From Hydrogenophaga sp. (lineage in GTDB: Bacteria > Pseudomonadota > Gammaproteobacteria > Burkholderiales > Burkholderiaceae_C), in NCBI GenBank assembly GCA_030684755.1, contig JAUXXN010000245.1, positions 1 through 5,558 of the forward strand: DNA of 5,558 nt. Reading direction: 5' to 3'. Below are positions 1 to 5,558 of this stretch, piece after piece (position 1 is the first letter of the stretch; the number at the start of each line of letters is the position of its first letter). Made by a program: the position numbers and the translations under genes. Under the pieces are notes generated by a model. The model was not told the DNA's origin and searched no databases. It saw nothing but the letters and a program-made list of their open reading frames with translations.

Positions 1-1071
1 ATGAGCGACCGCATGATGAGCCTGGCCGCCGGTTTGGGGCCAACGCAGGAGATTTATTCCATCGACGAGAGTTTTGTCGGGTTGCACGGCGTGCGCGGCG
101 ACTTGGTGGCCCGCGCGCGGCAGGTGCGCAGCCGCATCTTGCGCTGGACGGGTTTGCCCACCTGCATTGGCATGGCCCCCACCAAAACCCTGGCCAAGCT
201 GGCCAACCACATCGCCAAAACCGCCGAGCGCAAGCCGGGCAGCTATCCGGCAGAACACGCGCAGGTGTGTCACCTAGGCACACTGCCTGCGCAAGACGTG
301 GACGACGTGTTGGCTGCCACGGCGGTGGGGGAGGTTTGGGGCGTGGGGCCGCGCATCGCCAAGCAGCTGCAGGCGGTGGGCATTCACACCGTGCTGGACC
401 TGGCGCGCATGAACCCCGCCACGGTGCGCAGCGGCTGGGGTGTGGTGCTGGAGCGCACGGTGCGCGAGTTGCAGGGGCAGCCTTGTATGTCGGTGGACGA
501 TGCGCCAGCACCGAAGCAGCAAATTGCTTGCACGCGCTCGTTTGGCCAGCCGGTGTGCGACTTGCCCGCCTTGGTGCAGGCGGTGAGCGAGTTCGCCACC
601 CGTGCGGCGCAGAAGTTGCGCCAGCAACACAGCTTGGCCGCTGGGCTGCTGGTGTTTGTGCGCACCTCACCGCACCGGGCGGGGCCGCAGTGTTCGCGCA
701 GCGTGGTGGTGCCGCTGCGCCTGCCCACCGACGACACCTTGGCCCTGGTGCAGGCCGCTGCCGAGGGCATGCGCCGCATGTATGTGCCGGGCCACGCGTT
801 CGTCAAAGCCGGGGTGATGCTGCTGGACTTGCTGCCCGCCAGCGTGCAACAAGGCCTGCTGGCGCTGGAGCCCGCCGATGAGCCACCCGCCCGCGACCGC
901 ACCCGGCTGATGACGGCGGTCGATGCCATCAACGAGCGCTACGGGCAAGGCACAGTGCATTCTGCGGCCACCGGGCAAGCCGGGCCGCCGCGCACATGGG
1001 GCATGCGGCAGGAGCGGCTGACGCCCCAATACACGACGCGGCTGGCCGACATTCCGGTGGCGCGGGCGTAG
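1..1071 (+). CDS. umuC: DNA polymerase V catalytic subunit UmuC (5' partial)
   Basis: Y-family translesion DNA polymerase; with UmuD' it forms Pol V, which copies across damaged bases during the SOS response. The frame is open at the window's left edge. Its first Met (MSDRMMSL) matches an internal position of UmuC, just before the catalytic YSIDE motif (visible residues 19-23, Asp22 and Glu23 being metal/catalytic residues). The true start and the first catalytic Asp (DxNxFY region) therefore lie upstream, about 70-75 codons away. A helix-hairpin-helix segment with VWGVGPRIA is at residues 112-134, the little-finger region at about 170-275, and the UmuC-specific C-terminal tail at about 300-356 (WGMRQERLTPQYTTR). 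Visible length plus the missing part gives the usual ~420-430 residues. The clamp-binding region looks degenerate (QQGLLAL, 283-289). No umuD is visible; it would have to lie upstream. Recognition is firm; SOS control is known for the family but cannot be seen here. Confidence 0.95.
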   Translation: MSDRMMSLAAGLGPTQEIYSIDESFVGLHGVRGDLVARARQVRSRILRWTGLPTCIGMAPTKTLAKLANHIAKTAERKPGSYPAEHAQVCHLGTLPAQDVDDVLAATAVGEVWGVGPRIAKQLQAVGIHTVLDLARMNPATVRSGWGVVLERTVRELQGQPCMSVDDAPAPKQQIACTRSFGQPVCDLPALVQAVSEFATRAAQKLRQQHSLAAGLLVFVRTSPHRAGPQCSRSVVVPLRLPTDDTLALVQAAAEGMRRMYVPGHAFVKAGVMLLDLLPASVQQGLLALEPADEPPARDRTRLMTAVDAINERYGQGTVHSAATGQAGPPRTWGMRQERLTPQYTTRLADIPVARA

Positions 1072-1128
1072 TGGATGCGGGTGACCGAAACGGCGATACT
1101 TGACCGCGCATGGTTTAAGGAGAGCCCA
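1072..1128 (+). other. umuC-fmdB intergenic gap
   Basis: This 57-nt spacer separates two genes on the same strand. It holds the ribosome binding site of the zinc-ribbon gene. A GATACT hexamer (1095-1100) could be a -10 element, but the corresponding -35 position (TGGATG, 1072-1077) matches the consensus poorly. TTGACC at 1100-1105 has no good -10 at the right distance. I see no LexA-type CTGT-N8-ACAG operator and no terminator hairpin with a T-tract. Read-through from umuC is therefore possible, but a separate promoter is not excluded. Confidence 0.4.
1117..1122 (+). promoter_or_regulatory. Ribosome binding site of the FmdB-family gene
   Basis: AAGGAG lies 6 nt before the ATG at 1129, an ideal Shine-Dalgarno sequence and spacing. 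It fixes the start at MPMYEYAC rather than at the in-frame upstream ATG at 1075, which would add 18 residues unlike the family. Confidence 0.85.
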
Positions 1129-1359
1129 ATGCCTATGTACGAATACGCGTGTTCCGATTGCAACCACGAATTTGAAACGCTGGTGCGTTCAGACACGGTG
1201 CCGCAGTGCCCACAGTGCCAGTCCACCCGGTTGACCAAGTTGCTGTCGGTGTTCGCCACCTCGACAGACCGGGCGCCAGCGGCGTTGCCCCTGCCGTCTT
1301 GTGGATCTTGTGCCTCACCGGGCGCACACAACGGCTGCCCCTTCACGCCAGGGAGATGA
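1129..1359 (+). CDS. FmdB-family zinc-ribbon protein
   Basis: A 76-residue protein of the FmdB (CxxC_CXXC_SSSS) family, small cytoplasmic zinc ribbons often annotated as putative regulators, whose molecular role is largely unsettled. It begins with the family hallmark MPMYEYAC. Two CxxC knuckles, Cys8/Cys11 and Cys27/Cys30, would bind one zinc, and the stretch STRLTKLLSVFA follows (residues 32-43), as is usual in the family. The tail carries three further cysteines (Cys58, Cys61, Cys70) in a Gly/Ser/Pro-rich context. The start is set by AAGGAG at 1117-1122. The stop overlaps the ATG of the cyclase gene (ATGA, 1356-1359), so the two are probably co-translated. In many betaproteobacteria fmdB precedes a DUF502 gene and aspS (recalled, not checked); here its partner is a signalling enzyme. 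The family call is firm, the function unknown. Confidence 0.9.
   Translation: MPMYEYACSDCNHEFETLVRSDTVPQCPQCQSTRLTKLLSVFATSTDRAPAALPLPSCGSCASPGAHNGCPFTPGR
1350..1355 (+). promoter_or_regulatory. Shine-Dalgarno before the cyclase start, ambiguous start codon
   Basis: AGGGAG sits inside the end of the zinc-ribbon gene and directly touches the ATG at 1356 (no spacer). It is 6 nt before an in-frame TTG at 1362. Either the ATG is used by translational coupling through the ATGA overlap, or the TTG is used with ideal spacing. The two proteins differ by only two residues. Confidence 0.5.
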
Positions 1360-2768
1360 CCTTGACGGCCACCACACCCAACGACGTGTCGACCAGCCCC
1401 CGTTCTTTGAGTGAACTGGCGCAGATGCAAGAGCGCTTGGCGCGCACCGAGGCGGCCATTGGCCGTTTTGTTCCTGAAGGTTTGGTGCACCTGCTCGGTG
1501 CCCAGAACCTGACCGAGTTGCGCCGTGGACAGCACCTGGAAACCACCATGACGGTGTTGTTCACCGACATCCGCAACTTCACCCAGCAGTCGGAAAACAT
1601 GACGGCTGCGCAAACCTACGCATTCATCAACGACTATCTCGGCAGCATGGAGCCCGCCATAGAGGCCCACGGGGGCTTTATCGACAAGTACATAGGCGAC
1701 GCCATCATGGCGCTCTTTCCGCGCAGTGCCGACGACGCGGTGCGCAGCGCTATCGACATGTTGCAGCGACTGGCAGACGGCAACGACCGGCGTCAAAGCA
1801 GCAGGCCCTTGCCGGCGCATCTGCCGCACGACAGGCGCACACGCCAAAGCCCGTTGCCCACACGCATTGGCATTGGCCTGAACACCGGCATCGTGATGCT
1901 CGGCCTGGTGGGCGGCAAGCACAGGCTGGAGCTGACGGTGTTGAGCGATGCCGTGAATTTGTCATCGCGCCTGGAGAGCATGACCAAGACCTACGGCATT
2001 TCGCTGCTCATCAGCGAGCAAACCCTGTACAACCTGCAAGACCCCAATCGCTATTGCGTGCGTTTTATTGATCGCATCCGGGTCAAAGGCAAATCGCAGC
2101 CGCACTCGGTTTATGAAGTGTTCGATGCCGATCTGCCCGCCCTGCGCGAAGGCAAGTTGGCAACCCGCCATGCCTTTGAAGAAGCGGTGGCCTATTACCA
2201 CCTGAACGAAATCGACCGGGCCGAGCCTTTGCTGCAAGCCTGCCTAGACCAGGTGCCCGACGACCAGCCGGCGCAAACCTATTTGAGCCGCTGCCGCGAA
2301 TACCGGGCCACCGGCATCCACCATGCCACGGGCGAAGTGGGTAGCGAGCTGGTCTGGCGGGACGAGTTTTTGGTGGGCAACACGCTGATCGACGGGCAGC
2401 ACCAAGAGTTGCTGGCACACATCAACGACCTGGCGGCCAAAGTTTCCACGGGCGACCTCGTGGGTATCGACGACGTCATGCGCTTCATCGGCCAGTATGT
2501 GACGATGCACTTTGAAACCGAAGAAGCCATGATGCACCGCCTGAACTACCCCCACCTCGCGGCCCATGTGCAAGAGCACCGCAGTTTCACCCAACGCTAC
2601 CTTCGGCTGGCCGACGACATTGCGCAACAACGCCATGCGCGCCTGTACCTCGGTTTTCAGATCCAGCTGTTTTTGTTCGACTGGTTTGCCAACCACACCA
2701 CCCGCACCGACCGGTACCTGACCCGCTTCATTGCCAGCCAGGCCGGCAGCACGGCTGTGAGTGCGTAG
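1356..2768 (+). CDS. Class III adenylate cyclase-bacteriohemerythrin fusion protein
   Basis: A 470-residue soluble signalling protein that probably makes cAMP from ATP under control of an O2- or redox-sensing di-iron domain. Residues 16-62 form a helical, coiled-coil-like lead-in containing RFVPEGLVHLLG, as found before many bacterial class III cyclases. The cyclase domain covers about 63-257: Asp71 (LFTDIRNFT) and Asp115 (DKYIGDAIMALF) bind metal, Lys111 and Thr194 fit adenine selection of the class IIIb type, and Asn201/Arg205 (DAVNLSSRLE) stabilise the transition state. A basic Pro/Arg/Ser-rich insertion lies at about 141-170. Residues 268-317 look like a single TPR-like helical repeat. 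The hemerythrin domain (333-460) keeps all seven expected iron ligands: His349, His385, Glu389, His404, His408, His447 and Asp452. There is no signal peptide or membrane segment. The gene overlaps the zinc-ribbon gene by 4 nt. The start is ATG 1356, or possibly TTG 1362. Domain calls are firm; adenylate rather than guanylate specificity and O2 sensing are inferred. Confidence 0.92.
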   Translation: MTLTATTPNDVSTSPRSLSELAQMQERLARTEAAIGRFVPEGLVHLLGAQNLTELRRGQHLETTMTVLFTDIRNFTQQSENMTAAQTYAFINDYLGSMEPAIEAHGGFIDKYIGDAIMALFPRSADDAVRSAIDMLQRLADGNDRRQSSRPLPAHLPHDRRTRQSPLPTRIGIGLNTGIVMLGLVGGKHRLELTVLSDAVNLSSRLESMTKTYGISLLISEQTLYNLQDPNRYCVRFIDRIRVKGKSQPHSVYEVFDADLPALREGKLATRHAFEEAVAYYHLNEIDRAEPLLQACLDQVPDDQPAQTYLSRCREYRATGIHHATGEVGSELVWRDEFLVGNTLIDGQHQELLAHINDLAAKVSTGDLVGIDDVMRFIGQYVTMHFETEEAMMHRLNYPHLAAHVQEHRSFTQRYLRLADDIAQQRHARLYLGFQIQLFLFDWFANHTTRTDRYLTRFIASQAGSTAVSA

Positions 2769-2783
2769 ACGCCGATCGCCGGG
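2769..2783. other. Convergent intergenic gap
   Basis: Only 15 nt separate the cyclase stop codon (plus strand) from the phosphatidyltransferase stop codon (minus strand). It contains no GC-rich hairpin followed by a T-tract in either direction. Transcripts from both sides must therefore end inside, or run antisense to, the opposing gene, unless Rho-dependent termination acts here. Confidence 0.6.
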
Positions 2784-3389
2784 TCACCCAAACCGCTGCC
2801 ATCCCCAAGCAATGCGCATCGCGATCGTGATGCCGCACAACACCGCAAAGCCGTAGGCGATGTGCGGGAACCACTGCGGCCACAGGCACATGGCGGTGAA
2901 GGCGAGGATGGTTTCGGTGGCTTCGGTGAGGCCGCCCAGAAAGTAAAAGCTTTTGTCGGGAAACGCCAGCGACTGCAGTTTGCGTTTTTCCGCCACGGCG
3001 GCAAACGCCAGGAAGCTGCTGCCGGTGCCGATGAAGGCGGCCAGCAGAACGGCCGCAGGCAGGGCGTTTGCGCTCGGGTCGGCCAGCGCAAAGGCCAGCG
3101 GTATGGCGGCGTAAAAAAGAAAGTCGAGCGTGATGTCGAGAAAACCGCCCCGGTCGGTGGGCTGTGTGGCGCGGGCCACGGCGCCGTCCAGCCCGTCCAT
3201 CAAACGCGAGAGCAGCAGCAGCGCCAGGCCCGCCCCATAGTGCTGCAGGGCAATGGCGGCGGCGGCGCCCATGCCCACAGCAAAGCCGGCGAGGCTGATG
3301 GCGTCCGCCCCCACGCCCAAGCGCACCAGGCCGCGTGCAGCGCGGGTCATGAGCGGCTTCAGCGCCTGTTGTATGGCTTTATCCAGCAT
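2784..3389 (-). CDS. ynjF: CDP-alcohol phosphatidyltransferase family membrane protein (YnjF-like)
   Basis: A 201-residue integral membrane enzyme of the CDP-OH phosphatidyltransferase family, which moves a phosphatidyl or other phospho-alcohol group from a CDP-linked donor to an alcohol, releasing CMP. The active-site signature is intact: Asp65 and Asp68 (DGLDGAVAR), then Gly81, Asp85 and Asp89 (GGFLDITLD). The spacer between AR and the Gly is seven residues, one fewer than in PgsA-type enzymes; as I recall, E. coli YnjF has the same spacing. The segments FIGTGSSFLAFAA (119-131) and KSFYFLGGLTEATETIL (146-162) also resemble YnjF closely. About five to six hydrophobic helices are visible. ATG 3389 (MLDKAIQQ) is chosen over TTG 3401, because it matches YnjF and gives an 11-nt overlap with the ATPase gene. 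Last gene of the minus-strand operon. Donor and acceptor substrates are unknown. Confidence 0.88.
   Translation of the reverse strand: MLDKAIQQALKPLMTRAARGLVRLGVGADAISLAGFAVGMGAAAAIALQHYGAGLALLLLSRLMDGLDGAVARATQPTDRGGFLDITLDFLFYAAIPLAFALADPSANALPAAVLLAAFIGTGSSFLAFAAVAEKRKLQSLAFPDKSFYFLGGLTEATETILAFTAMCLWPQWFPHIAYGFAVLCGITIAMRIAWGWQRFG
2816..2833. repeat. 18-bp imperfect palindrome
   Basis: GCATCGCGATCGTGATGC reads nearly the same on both strands, differing at one symmetrical pair. In plus-strand RNA it could form a 7-bp stem (one G-U pair) with a GAUC loop, 48 nt after the cyclase stop. In minus-strand RNA that pair is an A-C mismatch. No T-tract follows, and the bases encode GITIAM of the phosphatidyltransferase, so it may be chance. 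Confidence 0.3.
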
Positions 3390-4029
3390 GGTCCAGCGCA
3401 ATCAGGTGGTCGGGCTCCGCCACGTCGGCGGCGTCGTGCGTGACCAGCACAGCCGGTATCTGGCGCGATCGGATGTGGTCAAAAACGAAGGCGCGGAATT
3501 GGTCGCGCAGCTCGGCGTCGAGCTTGGAAAAGGGCTCGTCCAGCAGCAAGGCCCTGGGCTGGGCGAGCAGTGCTCGCATGAGTGCCACTCGAGCCCGCTG
3601 CCCGCCCGAGAGTGTGGCCGGGTCGCGTTCGCCGTAGCCTTGCAAACCGGCTTCAGTCAGCGCCTGCTGCACCTGGGCCATGCGCTGCGTGCGCGGGCCG
3701 GGTGGCACGGCAAACAACAGGTTTTCTGCCACCGTGAAGTGGGCAAACAGCAGCGCGTCTTGAAACAGCAGGCCCACGCCGCGTTGCGCGGTGGGTCGCT
3801 GGCTGATATCTTCACCATGGAGCCGCACGCTGGCTTGCGCGCGCAGTGCCTGGGCACCTTCGGCCACGCTGCCCAGTGTGCCGGCAATGGCCGCCAGCAC
3901 CGAGCTTTTGCCACTGCCGCTGGGCCCCATGAGCGTGAGGATGTGGCCGGGCTGCACGGTAAAGCGCAGGTCTTTCAACAGCACGCGCTGCGCGCTGCCA
4001 AGCTGGATGATGTGGACCTGTAACGTCAT
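3379..4029 (-). CDS. ynjD: ABC transporter ATP-binding protein (YnjD-like)
   Basis: A 216-residue nucleotide-binding subunit that powers the adjacent permease from the cytoplasmic side. All ABC motifs are present in order: Walker A GPSGSGKSS (35-43), Q-loop Gln90 (LLFQD), signature LSGGQRARVAL (140-150), Walker B LLLDEP (161-166), D-loop SKLD (168-171) and switch His198 (LVTHD). The protein ends soon after the H-loop without a C-terminal regulatory domain, as in short importer ATPases such as YnjD and ThiQ. Its ATG overlaps the permease stop codon (ATGA, 4026-4029), and its end overlaps the phosphatidyltransferase start by 11 nt, so the three genes are likely co-translated. No strong Shine-Dalgarno is visible before its start, which fits coupling. 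The ATPase call is firm; the YnjD assignment rests on the signature region and gene order. Confidence 0.9.
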   Translation of the reverse strand: MTLQVHIIQLGSAQRVLLKDLRFTVQPGHILTLMGPSGSGKSSVLAAIAGTLGSVAEGAQALRAQASVRLHGEDISQRPTAQRGVGLLFQDALLFAHFTVAENLLFAVPPGPRTQRMAQVQQALTEAGLQGYGERDPATLSGGQRARVALMRALLAQPRALLLDEPFSKLDAELRDQFRAFVFDHIRSRQIPAVLVTHDAADVAEPDHLIALDHAG

Positions 4030-5558
4030 GAACGGGTGACTTTAAAGCGGCGAGGTGCGCCCAGCCAGGCGGCCAGCGCAAACGCCAGCACCGGCAGCAC
4101 AAACTGCAGCCCCGCGTAAGCGCTGGTGAGCGAGCGCTGCGCGCCGGCCGCCAGGTTGACGGCCTCGGTGGTGACGCTGTTGAAGCGCCCGGCCCCGATG
4201 TACAGCGTGGGCAGGTACTGGGCCACGCTCACGGCAAAGCCCACGGCGGCGCTGGCGGCCAGCGCGCGGCGCAGCAGCGGCCATTTGATGCGCCACAAAA
4301 AATGCCAGGTGCCATGGCCCAGGCTGGCATTGAGTTGGGCGTAGCGCACATCAAAACCCAGGTAGGCCGGGCTGAGCGCCAGCAGCACATAAGGCAGCAC
4401 CATGGCCGTGTGCGCCAGCAACAGCCCGAACCACTGGCCTTCCAGCCGCCACTGCAGCGCCAGGCTGTACAGGCCCACCACCCACAGCACGGCGGGCAGC
4501 ACCAGCGGCAGGTACAGCACGGGGCGCAGGGCCGTGTCCCAGCGGCGCGGGGCCAGTTCCAGCCAGGCCACGCACCAGGCCAGCGCCAGTGCGGCAGAGG
4601 CCAGCGCCAGCCCGAGCGTGGTGCCCACGGTGTCGCGGCTGTCCCACACGCGCTGCCAGGCTTGCCCAGTGACGGTTTCGGGCCACACCTGCGGAAACGG
4701 CCACACGCCCGCGATGCTGCCCACGGCCAGGGCCAGCAGCACGGCGCCATACACGCTCGCCAGCAGCAGGTAGCTCGCGGGCAAACCGCCGGACGGATCT
4801 TCGTGGGTGGCTTGTGACCCAGCACCGCGCTGGCCGCTCAGTTGGAGGCCGCTGCGCCGGTGTAACTTCTGCATGCCCCACCACAACAGCGCGGCCGCCA
4901 ACAGGGCCAGCGCCAGTGTGCCGCCCGCTGCGGCACCTTGCGCGTTCACGGCCAGGTCGGCGTCCTGCAGCCACTGCCAGGCCAGCACAGCCAGCGTGGG
5001 CGGTGAGGCCGGGCCGATCACCAGCGCCATGTCCACCACGGTGAGGCCATAAGCCATGACCGCCAGCAGTGGCCACCACAGGCGCGCGCTCAGCTGCGGC
5101 CACACCACGCACCAAAACGCGCGCTCTGGGCTGTAGCCCATCGTCTGAGCCAGCGCGTGTTCCCTGCGCCAGCGCTGACGCACGTCGTCGCGCTGCAGCT
5201 GGGTGGCGGCGGTCCAGAGTAAAAACGGAATTTCCTTGGCTGTGAGTGCCGCAATCAGCCCCAGGCCCCACGGGTCTTGTGTGGTGCGCCAGGGCGGGGG
5301 AAATTCAAAACCGGTGAGCCAGGGCGACAGCGCCCGCAGCACCCAGCCGCTGGGCGCCAGCAAAAACACCAGACCAATGGCAAACGCGGCATGCGGCGTG
5401 GCCAGCATCACCGGCAAACCGTGCAGCATCCGCCCCAGCGACTGCCGCACAAAGCCCTGCGCCAGCAACGCGGCCGACAGCCACCACGCCAGCGCAGTGG
5501 AGGCCAGGCCGGTCCACAGCGTCAGCGCCAGCGCGTGCGGCCAGTGCGGGTCTTGCCA
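4026..5558 (-). CDS. ynjC: Fused two-domain ABC transporter permease (YnjC-like, 5' partial)
   Basis: Inner-membrane channel of a binding-protein-dependent importer, with two permease domains in one chain. The frame is open through the window's right edge, and 510 residues are visible. The first Met-type codon inside the window (TTG, 5468) falls within a hydrophobic helix, so the true start lies upstream. Two EAA loops, which dock onto the ATPase, are visible: residues 137-160 (AQTMGYSPERAFWCVVWPQL) and about 408-433 (QLNASLGHGTWHFLWRIKWP). About eleven hydrophobic helices surround them. A hydrophilic linker at about 230-260 separates the halves. This is the layout of E. coli YnjC and of ThiP/FbpB-type fused permeases. 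The stop overlaps the ATPase start by 4 nt. A ynjB-like periplasmic binding protein would be expected just upstream. The substrate is unknown; thiamine or iron importers are alternative relatives. Confidence 0.88.
   Translation of the reverse strand, partial: WQDPHWPHALALTLWTGLASTALAWWLSAALLAQGFVRQSLGRMLHGLPVMLATPHAAFAIGLVFLLAPSGWVLRALSPWLTGFEFPPPWRTTQDPWGLGLIAALTAKEIPFLLWTAATQLQRDDVRQRWRREHALAQTMGYSPERAFWCVVWPQLSARLWWPLLAVMAYGLTVVDMALVIGPASPPTLAVLAWQWLQDADLAVNAQGAAAGGTLALALLAAALLWWGMQKLHRRSGLQLSGQRGAGSQATHEDPSGGLPASYLLLASVYGAVLLALAVGSIAGVWPFPQVWPETVTGQAWQRVWDSRDTVGTTLGLALASAALALAWCVAWLELAPRRWDTALRPVLYLPLVLPAVLWVVGLYSLALQWRLEGQWFGLLLAHTAMVLPYVLLALSPAYLGFDVRYAQLNASLGHGTWHFLWRIKWPLLRRALAASAAVGFAVSVAQYLPTLYIGAGRFNSVTTEAVNLAAGAQRSLTSAYAGLQFVLPVLAFALAAWLGAPRRFKVTRS

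Noticed and set aside
1..3. The ATG at the first base as the true umuC start
   Set aside because: The encoded sequence begins in the middle of the family, just ahead of the catalytic SIDE motif. The N-terminal part with the first metal-binding Asp is missing, so the window cuts the gene.
1072..1105. Possible sigma-70 promoter before fmdB (GATACT at 1095, or TTGACC at 1100)
   Set aside because: Neither hexamer has a matching partner at 16-18 nt, so a promoter cannot be supported from the sequence.
1206..1355. N-terminal extension of the cyclase frame starting inside the zinc-ribbon gene
   Set aside because: The extra 50 residues are the out-of-frame reading of fmdB and resemble no cyclase N-terminus. 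The ATGA overlap and the Shine-Dalgarno favour 1356 or 1362.
939..1922. Long minus-strand open frame (327 codons) across the umuC end, fmdB and the cyclase start
   Set aside because: It lies antisense to three well-recognised genes, has low-complexity His/Gln/Val/Gly-rich composition typical of shadow frames in GC-rich DNA, and shows no recognisable domain.
3390..3401. Upstream TTG start for the phosphatidyltransferase
   Set aside because: It would add four residues and a larger overlap with the ATPase gene. The ATG at 3389 aligns with the start I recall for YnjF.
2862..4023. Plus-strand open frames opposite the phosphatidyltransferase and ATPase genes
   Set aside because: They are complements of genes with intact active-site motifs, and their own translations look like no known family.
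4302..4817. Plus-strand open frame of 171 codons opposite the permease gene
   Set aside because: Gln/His/Gly/Arg-rich translation with no recognisable motif, antisense to a clear permease with two EAA loops; a shadow of its Leu/Ala codons.

Overview
The window is GC-rich and densely packed, with Ala/Arg/Gly-rich proteins and short or overlapping gene junctions. Together with the protein families present, this fits a betaproteobacterium, most plausibly a Burkholderiales/Comamonadaceae-type genome. That placement is inferred from composition and family resemblance, not from a marker gene. I see no rRNA, tRNA, CRISPR array, insertion sequence or attachment site.

Left half, plus strand. The window opens inside a umuC gene (1-1071), the catalytic subunit of the error-prone DNA polymerase V. 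Only its first ~70-75 codons lie outside the window. After a 57-nt gap comes a small FmdB-family zinc-ribbon protein (1129-1359) with a good ribosome binding site. Its stop codon overlaps by 4 nt (ATGA) the start of a 470-residue signalling protein (1356-2768). That protein joins a class III adenylate cyclase domain, a TPR-like linker and a C-terminal bacteriohemerythrin domain. All the expected catalytic cyclase residues and all seven di-iron ligands are present, so it looks like an intact oxygen- or redox-responsive cAMP synthase.

Right half, minus strand, reading from the right edge leftwards. Three overlapping genes resemble the E. coli ynjC-ynjD-ynjF group: a fused two-domain ABC permease (4026-5558, 5' end outside the window), its ATPase (3379-4029, 4-nt overlap) and a CDP-alcohol phosphatidyltransferase-family membrane enzyme (2784-3389, 11-nt overlap). 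The matching binding protein (ynjB-like) would be expected just beyond the right edge. The transported substrate is not known from the sequence.

The two halves converge with only 15 nt between stop codons (2769-2783) and no recognisable terminator there, so their transcripts probably overlap. The most unusual element is the cyclase-hemerythrin fusion coupled to the zinc-ribbon gene. The second is the compact transporter plus phosphatidyltransferase operon. I found no clear evidence of an entirely new system.
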